This document shows, piece after piece, positions 25,654-37,042 of a DNA stretch of 64,000 nucleotides. How positions within the stretch are numbered: position 1 is the first letter of the stretch; each line of letters opens with the position of its first letter. Origin of the DNA: Caenorhabditis remanei (Eukaryota > Nematoda > Chromadorea > Rhabditida > Rhabditidae); contig NC_071329.1 of the NCBI RefSeq assembly GCF_010183535.1, positions 13,020,001 to 13,084,000 on the forward strand, in the 5' to 3' direction. The position numbers and the translations under genes were made by a program. The notes below the pieces were generated by a model. The model did not search any database. It was given only the letters and a program-made list of their open reading frames with translations, and was not told the DNA's origin.

Positions 25654-28600
25654 ATGGATGTCGACGCGCCTGTCGAGGCGGCAGAACAGCCACTCGTCGA
25701 TCCCGAAGACGATCTGTCAAACTGGGAGATCGAAAGGGCAGAGTTGAAGCGGAATGAATTCAATTTGAACCAAGAGCTGGTAGATATGCGGGAACGAGTC
25801 GAAGATCTATCTCGGACAAACGGTCGGATTCTCGAAGAACTGTCGCGACACGGAGCTGAAATCAAAGAGCATAGTAATCGACAACGTGTTCTTGAAGGAG
25901 TTCGGAATGACCTGACCAATAAAAATGTAAGCTCGGAAGAACTATTTCTAGTTCTAGTATTCATTTTCAGCTCGAGTTGGAATCAGCTGTTGCTCGTCTG
26001 AAAATAGAAAAAGAAGAGCGTGATGCTGCTGCCGTCGCTGCAACTAAATTGGCGCAAACGGCTCAAATTGAAACGTATGCGTTGAAAGACCAAGTTCAGA
26101 AACTCACTTACGAACAAGCCAATTTCAAACATTCAAAGGAAGCTCTTGAAAAAGAAATTCAGAGTATACAGGTACATCGGCAAGAAAAAATCATGAAACA
26201 CTAATCATGATTTCAGTTCGAACGGCAGAAGTACACAGCTGAACGAGAGCTTCACGCTGAGTCGAAACGCTGGTTGATGCAAGAGGTGGCGGAGCGGGAC
26301 AACAAAGTTTCGTCACTGAGGCTCGAACTTAGCAACAAGGACATTCAAGGAGCCAATGAACGTCTTCAATATGTGCAACAGATCAACCTTCTCAATTCTC
26401 AAGTTGAGAGTCTCAATGAGAAAATTGATATGCTTCAATTTTCAAACTCGGATTTGCTCAAGAGAATTGAAAACGTAAGATTAACTTCGAAAATGCCAAT
26501 GTGATGAGACTAAATTTTCCAGACTGAACTGTCCAACAACACAGCAGTCGCCAATTTGAAAGAAGAGCTCCGGTGTCAAGTTGAAATCCAACAAGAGATG
26601 AAAACTTCTAGAGATGAAGCGAAAAATGCTGCGGATCACTTTAAGGACAAATTGGAGGCGCAGGAAAATGTGCTCGTTGAGGTTCGTAAGGTGCTCCAAG
26701 AACATCAAGATGATTCGGAAAGAGTAAACCTCTCGCATGCCGAAGAAATCCGAGAACGTGACGAGGTGATTGCTCAGACTCGCGCTGAATTGGCAAAAGT
26801 CAGTGAAATGATGAAGAGCATGAGCGATGTGAAGTTGAATGTATCGGAAGAAGAACTTTCTGAACTTGCTCCGGCTGCCGCTGAAACCGTTCGTTACTTG
26901 AGAGGTAGTGGTCAATCTCTCAGCAGTCTAGTCCTTGAACATGCTCGTGTGCATGGAAAGTTGGCCGAATTGGAAAGCGAGAATGATAAACTCCGTACTA
27001 CACTAGAGCAACTTCTTGACACTATCGAACAGAACAAGCCTCAAATTATTTCTCAGCGCGTGGTTGCTGATGAATTTTTCGATAAAAGTAACAAATATGA
27101 GAGGCAGCTGGATCTTGCTGAAAGCGAAAGAAAGGAATTGGTCTCTCAACGCGATACTGCTCAACGGGATGTTGCATACTTACGAGCAGAGTTAGAGAAA
27201 TACCAGAGAGATTTCGAGTTTATCTCTAAAAGAGTAAGAAAACTTAACTCGATAAATTACTTTTAATGTAATTTTTCAGAATGCTGAGTTGATGTACGCC
27301 GTAGAGCGACAAAGCAGAGTTCAAGACCCGAACTGGAACGAACAGGCAGATGAGCAGCTCTACCAAAACATAGTTCAATTACAAAGACGCAACGTCGAAC
27401 TTGAATCGGACATAGAAAATGCAAAGACTAGTGCTGCACAAGATGCGATCAACGCTCAAAGTGAAGAGATGGCTCAGTTGCGAGCCGATCTGGCTGTAAC
27501 CAAAAAATCGGAAGCGGAACTTAAAACAAAGGTCGAGCAAACGAAGGCGGCATTTGATAGCGTAAGATAAGCATAATTTGGTTTTACTGAAATTTTTAAA
27601 CTTTTGCAGTTGAAAGAGCGAACTGAACACTTTAAGGAACTTGTTCGAGACAGTGTCACTGCAGCTGAAGCACGAACCGCTCGTCTAAGAGCTGATGAGG
27701 CGGTCGCTGCTAAAGTTGTCGCTGATGCAACCATCGAACGACTGAGAGTTCAGGCTGAAGAGTACAAAGCAGATCATGCCCGTCGTGAACAAGAGCTGGA
27801 GCAGAGAGTTCAAGCTACCGAAGCACACATCACTACTGTCACGGAGACTAACATAAAGCTGAATGCAATGCTAGACGCTCAAAAAACGAACACAGCTGCG
27901 ATGGAACGAGAATACGAATCAGCGAAGAAAGAGAAAGAGACTGCTATGGAAGAGTTGAGAAAGGCCACTTTTGCTGATGCTGAAAAAGAAAGAAGAATGG
28001 TAGATCTCGGACGACAAGCTTTGGAAGCCACTGATCAAGCAGGCAGTCTGAGGTAGTTTCCATCTGTTCGCCAACATTATTATAAAATCTGGTTTTTAGA
28101 GTTCGTGTTCGATCATTGGAAGATGAGCTTCAGAGTGCAAGAACCGAGGTTAACTGTTTGAGAATGACAACTGATGGCCAAAGAAACAATCTTGAGAACG
28201 AGGAGAGAGTGGTAGGCTAGAAAATCGCTAATACATCTAATCAATTATTGAATTGTAGAGAATGTCAGTTGTTGAAATGGCCAACTTCTTATCACGTGTC
28301 GAAGCTGAAAAGTTGACTCATGCAAACACTCAGCTAGATGTACTTCGTCTCGAACGAGACAGTTTGAAGGCGTCGACCACCAGACTCAGCGATCAACTAA
28401 CTCACGCTAAGAACGATTCAAAACTCGTTCAGCAAAGATTGGAAAGAGAGCTGGAGGTGGCAAGAAAACGTTTGGCAGAGAAGGAAGAGCAAGTGGCTCG
28501 TGATGAGATGGAACTTGTCGATCTTCGCTCAAAACTTGCTTTGGTGCACAACCAGTACACCAGTGCAGATACTGCTGGTATGACACCTGATCGTTTGAAG

Positions 28601-31600
28601 AGTGAGTACAACAAGCTGAAAACTCGAACACAGTTACTAGAAAATGAACTTGACGAAGCTAAGCGCAAGTTGATCCAAGCTGAGACTACTCAAAAACGGA
28701 TGGATGCTGAAAACGCTATTTCTGCAACACATAACAATGTTCTCGAGGAGAATTTGAAGCAGTCCGAGCAAATGAGTGCGATGGAGAAAGAAAGATTGAT
28801 AAGTGATTCCAAATTGTTCGAAGATCGTGCGAAACAACTCACTGAATCTTTGGCTCAATGTCAAACAGAACTCGATGAGCTTCGGAAGAAAAACGATGAG
28901 GAGACATTCCGTTTCCAAACCGAAACCGCAGAGCTTCGTCGTCAGTTGGATGTGTCTTCTCTCAATCTAGACGGAGTCAAACGAGATCTTGAAGTTGCCA
29001 ATAATAGTTTGTTGAGCTCGAAAAATGAAGCTACCAGAAACGCAGCGGCTCTAGAGCAACACACAACTATTGTTCGTCAATTCGAAGATCGTATCTCTGA
29101 GATCGAGAACGCCCGAGCTCGTATCCAAGCTGAACTGAACAACAAGAGTGCCGCTCTCGTCGCCGAAACCACTGCAAAGAATGAAGCTGATCAGTTGAGA
29201 GAACACGTTGAACGACTATTGCAAAAGAAATCCGAGGAGCTCGATTTGTTGGAAGCAGAAAATCGTAGAAAACAAGCAGAATACGACGCGAAACTTTCAC
29301 AGTTGTCGATGCAATATGAATCGGTAATTTAGTTTAGCTCATTTTCGATGATATATTAGTTTTTTTCAGCTATCTGCCTCTCTCACGAATCAAAGTTCCG
29401 CCATGGAACTGAACGACAGTAGCGCTGAGCCGTCAGGATTAGTTGATAACCTTCAATCTCTTATTCAATTCAATCGTCAAGCAAAGGAGGAAGCATTGAG
29501 TCGTGCTATGAATGCCGAGGTGGAAATGAGACGTCTTCGCGCAGAGACAGCTGAGTTCGAACGTGGAAAGAACGAACTTCTTCAGAAGATTCGTGATTTG
29601 GAAACTGAGAAAATTGCCACTGCTGCTTCATTAGTGGATCGAGCGAATTTGATTGAAAAAGTGCAGTCATTGACAACGGTGTACAATGTCAACACTCAAC
29701 TTACTGAGGAGAAAGCCAAACTCCAAGCTCAGTTGGTTCAAGTTCAAACCCAAAAAGCTGAGCTTGAAAAGCAACAATCGATGCTCTCCGCTAAAAATGA
29801 GGCACAGAAGCTGAAGATTCAATCTTCGGATTCAGAAGCTTCGCAACTGAAGAGAGAAATCGAACAGCTGAAGCAACGTGCTCAACAAAATGTTATGCCT
29901 CCTAACACGAAAGCTCATTTGGAACAGCTAAGAAATCAGTTGAATGCTGCTCGGCAAGAAGCAATTGCAGCTACAGAACGAGCTAAAGCTTCAGAACTGG
30001 CGAAGAACACTGCTGAGTAAGTTTCATCATCTAGGGCCTTGTAAAGTTGAAATACTACAGAGAAAAGTTCAAGGAGATACAGAGCAAGTTCAATCAAACA
30101 CGCCAGCTTGCCATCAGATATCGTGATGAGGTTCGTTTACAGAACATAAATACAAGCAAATCAATTATTAAGTTATTATTATTATTATTAAGATTATAAG
30201 ACACAATTAAAGCAGTTTATAAGTATCTATCCGAGTAGTCGACCTGCTTCACCGCCCGCTAGTAGATCGAATATTTTGCTTTTCCTGCTCGGGAACAAAG
30301 GATTGTAGAAGGGGTCTTGAAGTTTGAATTGTGGTTCCGGAAGTCCTTTAGTCATTTCATATGGGTTTGGATCGGGAATCTTTGGTAGAGGGGCCAGCGT
30401 TTGTGGTGGAGATGGTGTCGTAAACATCTTCATCAATGGATTCAGAGTGAATGGGTTTGCTACTCCGAGAATAGGTTTCTCCCATTCTTGAAAAAGTGGG
30501 GGTGGTGGTGGCACTGTGAACAAATCGAACTTTGGCACTGGTGCAACGGTTGCTTGTCTTTTATCACGTTTGAAAAACAGACGATCAAACATATCCGGGT
30601 CAAAAAGGCGAGGTGTCGGAGTTGTAGTTGGTGGGAGTGTTGGAACAGATTGTGGTTTTCTACGTAATGACGGGAAGAACATGGAGAGTGACTTCTCCAA
30701 TATGTTTTGAGTTGTTGTAGTCGTAGGAGCGGGTGTTGTTGTTGTGGTTGGAATAAGAGTGATTCCCGCCATATCTTTAGAGAAATCGTCCAGTTGTTTC
30801 TGCCATGGTTCAATATATGGCTTGAAAAGTCGTTCTATGAGTGGAGGTGCTTCTGTCGTTGTAGTTGTCGGCTGTTGTAAACGTTGAAACATTTCCCATA
30901 AACTTCTCGATGTACTCAATGGATGATCATCTCTGTCTTTTCTTATTTTTTCAGCTTGATCTCGAGCCCGTTGGTTCTCTTTCATTTGATCGAAAACTTC
31001 CATTATAGGACTCATGATAGGACCAATTATGCGATGAGCATCAACATCTGGGTATTTGTCGCCCTGGAAAACTTGAATGTTTTAAACAAAAAGAAATAGA
31101 AACCTCACCTTCATATTTGGCATTTCCGCAAACTGAATCTGAGATAGTTTAGACATCATAGGGTCCGCACTTGCATATAATGGCATTTGACCGGGCGCTC
31201 CTTGAGCTAACGCTTTTCCAAGAAGACAGAAACATAGTATCCACTTCAGCATATTAGCCAGCTTTTGTGAAATGGAAAATGCTAAGAATACGCTTATGAT
31301 AGCTTCTCGTTGTTATCGCGGCGATAGCTTTCTCTCTTTAGTTCATGGGCAATTGGGTCATGCGACGGACAGGTTGCTTGCGCGGGCATTGTCGGGATTA
31401 CGAGATTCTAAAAAGAACTATACCGGTTTCATCCACGCTTTTTTGTAGTCCTCATAATTTCATATTGTAGTCCTTCAACGACAAAGAAAGTGAATAAGAT
31501 TGAATAACATAATACAATACTTTTTCAGAATTCGGAGTTGAAAAAACTCACAGAAAGCACTGGAGAAGGTGATCCATGTTCCGCACGCCTCGCAGCTCAA

Positions 31601-33778
31601 TCGAAAATTCACTCTGATGAAGTTGGAAAGCTTAACACTCAAATTGATGCTCTCAAAAAAGAAGCTGAAAATTTGAATATGAAGGTTTTGCGTGTGAATA
31701 TTATGGAGAAAACTCTTCAGAAATCAAATGACCAAATTTCTGAATTGAAACAGCAGAATGAAAGATTGACAGAAACTAACAGGGTAAGAAGAATGAAATC
31801 AATGAATCTTCAAAACTTTTTTTTTCATTTTAGCAACTTACAACCCAACAGTCTTCGTCAGCTACTGATGTGGAGTCGAAAACTGCAACGTCTTCAGTCC
31901 CGAGGAACATTCCTCCATTCCGGCAGGCTCCATTGAAGCCGAATGACCCTACAACTTCCGTACCAAAGCAACCGATCGAACCTGATCAAACTGGTGGGCA
32001 GAAACCTCTGCAACATCCACCATCAGTACCTGCTAAGAGATACTCTTTCGGAAGACAGATTCAACCAACTTCTAATGTGGTACCTCCGGCACCGGCTCCA
32101 ACAAACACTCTTCAACAGAGGGTTTCACCAATGAAGAGACAGCTGCCACCATCGATTCCAAACGAGCCGATAGATATCATTCCTCCTGTACCATCTGATA
32201 ACATTCCTGGTAACTCTTTGATTTTAGTTCACACTATAAAAGTCTTATCAGTTGTTCCAGATCCAACGCCACCAACATCAAACACGTTTGGCTCCATGCT
32301 ACCGGTTCCACACACATTCCAAACATCTGCTCGTGTTCCAACACAGTCTCTTTTCTCATCCTCTTCCACAACTACTGTCCAACCCCAAGGGGAGAAAAAG
32401 AATATACTTCCTAGCATTGACTCTGCTCCAAGCACTCCAGGTGGCAACCCTACTAGCTCGCTCGTTACAACAACATCATCACTTGTTCCAGGACAACCGT
32501 TATTTGGAAACAGCTCAACTACTGTAAGATTTTTGTTTAATATGATCATTCTGAGTTGTATCATTTAGATCACTGCTTCATCATCTGCAGACAACATGGT
32601 TCTCCCCGAAGAAAGCGTTGTGGAAGGTTCCGCTGGTCAGAGTAGTCTTGTTAGCGGCAGCATTGATCAGCAGAAACCTACTGATGTAGATGTAGCTGCG
32701 AACGGTATCATACATTTTTTGAGTTGCTTTAATTTGTTATTCAAGTTCTAGATGGCGAGTCACGAGATAGTACAAACGTGGGAGGAGTATCCAGTTCAGA
32801 TGGTCGGCGCAAGCGAGCTGCTAACGATTCTCAGTTGAGCGAAGCCAAGCGTCAAAGAGAAAGCCCGAATGAGGCTGTAACCAGTAGTGAAACTCGCCAA
32901 CAAAGCAATAGTACGTTTCTGAATTAAAGTTCTATCTAAATTGTTTATTTTCCAGTGGCGGAGATTCCCGAATTGGATGATGAAGTCCTTGGTGTCGAGC
33001 AAGAAGTCAGCGACGAAGATCCGAATGACGTCACTAACGACGAGAGTCGTCAAGAAGTTATTGATCTAGAAAACGACGAAGAAGCGATGGATGATGAGAT
33101 GGAAGGAGAAGAAGAGGATGATGACAGTTTTGGCAACGATGAAGACTTCGATGACGATAATAGAGTTCCAGAGGAGGACAGCGACGATGATGATGTTGTC
33201 GTACTCTCTGATGGAGATGATGCTCCGGAGGACGATAATGATGCAGAAAGCTTGAATGATATCGACGATGGAAATGACATTGAAGAGATCGAAATCGAAG
33301 GCTCAAACAATGACGACATTGGAGAAGTTGTAGGGGGAGAGGATTCCCAACCGTCACTTGATGATCAAGATCGTGAGGCTGCTTCTGCTGTGGAGGAGGC
33401 TGAAGATGAGGGACGTGACCCACTCGGACCAATCGATGAGCCAAGTGCTCCTGCTGATCCAACTGGAGCTGCAGGTGTTGGAAGTTCAGGAAGAATGGGT
33501 CAAGAACAGAGAATTCGCCTCCCAACTGGTCTTCGTGAGGCTGAGAGAGAAGATCAATGCTCTAGCAGGTAAGAGATTCATTATACAAATAATTGCATTA
33601 TGATTATAAACTACTTATTTTCAGTAATGAAACCAACGAGGAGCGCCCGGGAGATCGTATGCAAGGACGTAACCTCGCTCGTCTTCAACAACGTCCTCTC
33701 CGAGGAGCGAAACCAACGCGTGGAGTCTACACCCCCAGCCGTGGTAACCGTGGAGGACGCGGAGGTGGCACTGCCTAA
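25654..33778 (+). CDS. npp-21: NPP-21, TPR/Megator-type nuclear basket nucleoporin
   Basis: Seventeen exons (25654-25926, 25971-26171, 26217-26474, 26523-27233, 27280-27561, 27610-28052, 28100-28211, 28259-29323, 29370-30016, 30061-30130, 31529-31783, 31834-32209, 32261-32523, 32569-32704, 32752-32910, 32956-33568, 33625-33778) give 2005 residues, near the size of TPR proteins. Residues 1 to about 1440 are almost continuous coiled coil (Glu, Lys, Gln, Arg, Ala, Leu heptads). Next comes a Pro/Ser/Thr/Gln-rich segment with GGNPTSS and FG/LFG motifs such as NTFGS and PLFGNSS, then a basic patch (GRRKRAAND), a long Asp/Glu tract (about 1755-1900) and an RG-rich tail (RGNRGGRGGGTA). This matches TPR: a rod anchored at the pore plus an acidic C-terminus with nuclear signals. 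In the family it forms the nuclear basket and helps recruit checkpoint proteins. An antisense gene sits in intron 10. The 51-nt intron at 32210-32260 is open in frame. AATAAA is at 33938. Confidence 0.93.
30227..31252 (-). CDS. Secreted Thr/Pro-rich protein nested in npp-21 intron
   Basis: Two exons (31252-31109, 31063-30227) give 326 residues. A signal peptide (MLKWILCFCLLGKALAQG) is followed by a Met/Pro-rich N-terminus and low-complexity Thr/Pro tracts (PTTTTTEAPP, IPTTTTTPAPTTTTT, PPTTTPTPR) that suit O-glycosylation. Short repeats of the type P-L-F-P/F-x-P appear (YNPLFPSRK, LNPLMKMF), and there is a basic RDKRQ site that could be cleaved by a furin-like protease. It has no Cys pattern and no known domain. 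It is antisense to npp-21 and lies entirely inside that gene's 1.4-kb intron 10 (30131-31528). The function is not recognised; an extracellular mucin-like or matrix role would be a guess. Confidence 0.8.
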
Positions 33779-34187
33779 GGATTCAAACAATGGCAAAAGT
33801 GTTTTTTCATTTAAATATTTATTGTTTCAACATTTCTGGTGATTTTTTGCCACCACTTTCTTTTATCCCCGTTGAGAAACCCAGTTTTTATTGTATTTTA
33901 AAGTTCATTCTGATGATTAAAATTATTTAGTGGGTGGAATAAACAGCTGTGAATGAAACAAAGGTGTGTATAGTTTGGTTGACATTTTCAAGAACAGATC
34001 GAACCCGAAAGCATCCATTCTGTTTGGCAATTTGTTGTGAAAGTGAAATCAAAAACCACTTACAGTTACCGCAAAAGAGATTGTAATACAAGAACGGAGG
34101 GGACAATCGAGAGAAGTTTGTAATAGATGGCAGAAAATAAAAAGAAGAAGACCGAGACCTTCCACCTCATTTCAATTGTCAGAAGAC
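33779..34187. other. npp-21 3' UTR and lipase A upstream region
   Basis: AATAAA at 33938-33943 closes npp-21. The remaining 240 bp before lipase A has no coding signal and no clear TATA box. Confidence 0.5.
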
Positions 34188-36486
34188 ATGTATTCAAGGC
34201 AATTTCTATTTCTCTCTATTCTCGTTGGCACTGTTTCCGCAGATTTCTCGGCGAGTTTCAACAAATTCCAAATTGATAATTATGGAAAAGGAATCAATGA
34301 TTTATTGGCAAGAAGAGACATCGGACCGCATGGAAGTTATGGAGGAGGCACTCATGATGGAAGTGTTAGAACAAGGTTGGATCCATTCATTCTGAAATAG
34401 TCTTCTTCTTTTTGCTAATTTTGCGTAACTTCGAAATCTTGAAACGGCTTTTTTTATAGTTTCTGACTATTTTGAGCAATATCTTCCTCAAAAAAAGAGG
34501 TGAAAACGTAAAAAATTGTGATTGAGAGGCACCCGCATTTATCACAGCCCCGAATGGAAAGCTGCGTTTTCTGTCATGTAGCTCAGTTGGTTGCGTTTTT
34601 GTACCCATGCGCGTTTGGTCATGAGTTCGAGACCCACAGAGCAATTACTCACCGAATTTCGAGCCAATTTGTTTGAGTTCTCACCTCCTTTAACGGCCCC
34701 CAATATTGACAAGGTTCAGTCCAATATGATAACATTTTTGGGACAAAAATTTCCTTTCTGAGGGCTCGGCTCATACAAAAAAGTCATCAAAAATCTCGCT
34801 TGTATTGAATTGATCTGAAAATTGTTTCAGTTTGTCCCATGTTTCTGAGATTCTAGAGATCGACATAGTTTTATAAATCAAGGTTTTGATTCATTATAGT
34901 AGCGGTTGACCACTTTTTATTATAGATTACTGTAGTTTGAGTAGTAAATTTCTAAATCCCGCTTCTCAAAACTTTCATTGAAACTGAAATCACGTCATCA
35001 AAAGACATTGATCAATGTTCAATTCCCTCCCACCCCCCTTTTTCTCAATCATCAACACTTTTAATTTCAGTAAACAAGCGGTAGTTCTTGTACACGGAAT
35101 CACAAATACAGCTGGTACATTTCAAGGACACAGAAACCATTTATTGAATGCTGGATGGAGTGATGAACTGGTCAGAAACCCCTTCTATTCATAAAAAGTG
35201 TAACCGTAATAATCAGAAAAAAAGGAAAGAAAAGAAAGATTCTTTGTTCGAGAAAACAAGTTTTTGTTCGATCTATTCGTTCATTATATGATATCATTCG
35301 AACTTTTACCATCTTTTTATCTTTTCATGTCTTCGCAACGACATACGGTGATGGTGGAAAGACGATTGCGCCAATGGTGGATATGAAGTGTCAGTATATA
35401 AAACAGGTTCTTTCCCCGTTTATTATTACTTTTCTGAAAGAGGGTTTAAGGTGAGGTATATGATTCAAGTGGTTGCTGCATTCACACATAGAAAAGTTGA
35501 TGTTATTGGGTACTCATTGGGGTCGCCGATTGCTAGAAAGGTATGAATGAATCGAGGGAGAGGATAAGTAACCTTTCAAAGATTTCAGGCAATTCTGGGA
35601 GGAGCTTGTGTTGATACAGGAGAGAATCTAGGACCTCCATTGACGGCTCTTATTGATACTTATGTTTCAGTTGCTGGTGAGTTGTGGTCCCCGACCATCT
35701 CATTTAGAAATACATTTTTCGGTTGAAGTATCTTTGAAAAGATACGTAAAACTTATTTCTAAACGAGTCTGATTAAGGAAGGCCTCCAGATGACCGTGGA
35801 GTAATGGAACGTGACATATATTGTTGGAAAGCCTCGTGACTTTGAACTCGTCTTTCTATATTGGGGATTTAGAATATATTTTCAGTTTTCGCCCTTGAGT
35901 CTTGGTGTTCGAGAAAGACAAGTTCAAAGTCACGAGGTCAGAGTGTCGGTGGTTCAAACTTTGACCTCGTTTTTCTCGAATACCAGGCTTCGAGGGCAAA
36001 AACTGAATATATATTTGGAATCAGCGTTTTCTCAGCTTTCCAATGATATAGGTCACGACCCATAACTCCACGGTCACCTGGAGGCCTTCCCTAGTAAGAT
36101 CTGAATTCCTGTGTGATCCTTCCAATTCCAGGAGCCAACCGTGGATCCTTCCTGTGTGCTCTGCCGTTCCCTGGTGCTTGTAACATGAAAAACGGATTAT
36201 CTTGTATGTCAGAATACATCAAAGATATCAACTCAAGACCCCGATACGAAGGAAAATATATTTTCTCCATCTATGGACCAAGTGATGATAAAGTGGGATA
36301 CCGTAACACGTGTGGACAGTTATGTTCGCAAATTGCTGGAGCAAATGCTGAATTCGAGGTAAAATAGACCTTCAGGGGATATTTGGAAATTATGAATTTT
36401 CTTTTCAGCGTCCTGGAAACCACGATGACGTTTTGATCAAAACTGCTGCATTACAATTCAAACTCATTGATGAGCACGCTGGATGA
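34188..36486 (+). CDS. Secreted class-2 lipase (lipase A), one junction irregular
   Basis: Recognisable exons are 34188-34375, 35071-35170, 35329-35406 (start inferred), 35451-35540, 35589-35676, 36132-36358 and 36409-36486. It has a signal peptide (MYSRQFLFLSILVGTVSA) and an alpha/beta hydrolase core of the bacterial/nematode Lipase_2 type. The nucleophile elbow is GYSLGS, the oxyanion strand VVLVHGIT, the acid is in YGPSDDKVG and the catalytic His is in GNHDDVL. Cys residues suggest several disulfides. The family hydrolyses acyl esters, and nematode members are largely secreted gut enzymes. Aligning to lipase B next door requires DEL to be followed directly by VFATTYG, but the intervening 158 bp ends in TTTTCAT|G and not in AG. 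The gene may use another acceptor and gain extra residues, or may be splice-damaged. Confidence 0.7.
34497..34690 (+). repeat. tRNA-derived (SINE-like) repeat, copy 1
   Basis: This lies in intron 1 of lipase A. It contains an A box TAGCTCAGTTGG (34579-34590) and a B box GAGTTCGAGACC (34623-34634). The spacing is that of a tRNA gene: T8 to G53 is 46 nt. The arms no longer pair well, so it is not a functional tRNA. A reverse-orientation relative lies in lipase B intron 3 (about 37766-37955) and shares both ends, so this is a dispersed element and not a lone tRNA relic. Confidence 0.6.
35777..36090. repeat. Foldback element in lipase A intron
   Basis: The ends are GGAAGGCCTCCAGATGACCG and its near complement CGGTCACCTGGAGGCCTTCC. 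Internal blocks also pair (CAGTTTTCGCCC with GGGCAAAAACTG, and GTTCGAGAAAGAC with its counterpart). The total is about 314 bp with a short loop near 35937-35950. It is a MITE-like element lying wholly within the intron. Confidence 0.8.
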
Positions 36487-36712
36487 TTCCATGTTTTAGA
36501 TGCTTTGATTTCTGTACATTATGTATTTTAAATGTAGACGTAAATATGAGTGAATTTATATGAAGATTTTGAGTTATTTGTAGATATTAAATGTTTTTTG
36601 TAACCAGGATTCAGGAACAGGATATAATGCAATAAAAAATAAACATTGGGACAGAAATATAAATCATCTCGTTTTCAGAATCCGAGATTCAGTTTGAATT
36701 TTGGGTAGAAGT

Positions 36713-36719
36713 CTGATAA
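36713..36719 (+). promoter_or_regulatory. GATA site upstream of lipase B
   Basis: CTGATAA fits the intestinal GATA-factor (ELT-2) site. It lies about 320 nt before the lipase B start and fits a gut-expressed digestive lipase. This is based on a motif match only. Confidence 0.35.
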
Positions 36720-36987
36720 CCTATCAAAAAATGATCGAGGAACTATTTCAAAGAACAACATTACATTTTTATATATGCCTTCAACAATCATCTCTTTTTT
36801 AATCGTATTCCCCAGTTCACCGAGTCAAAAAATTATGGAAATCTGCCACATAAAACACAGGAATGTTAATTTTTGTCTGAAACACGAACATTTTTGTGTC
36901 CAAATTCTTTTGTTCCTCTTCTTCGTTTATGATATTTCATCGATGAAACAAAAGAGGAATTGTCTACAGTACCAGTCAAAAGTTGAG

Positions 36988-36995
36988 TATAAAAG
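36988..36995 (+). promoter_or_regulatory. TATA box of lipase B
   Basis: TATAAAAG lies 55 nt before the ATG, at the distance expected for a short 5' UTR. Confidence 0.55.
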
Positions 36996-37042
36996 AGCAC
37001 TCTGAATTCGATAGAATTCGTCAGAGAGTCCTCTCTTCCAAT

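Noticed and set aside
33058..33525. 155-codon minus-strand open frame opposite npp-21
   Set aside because: Shadow of the GAT/GAA-rich acidic tract of npp-21 (His/Leu/Gln repeats).
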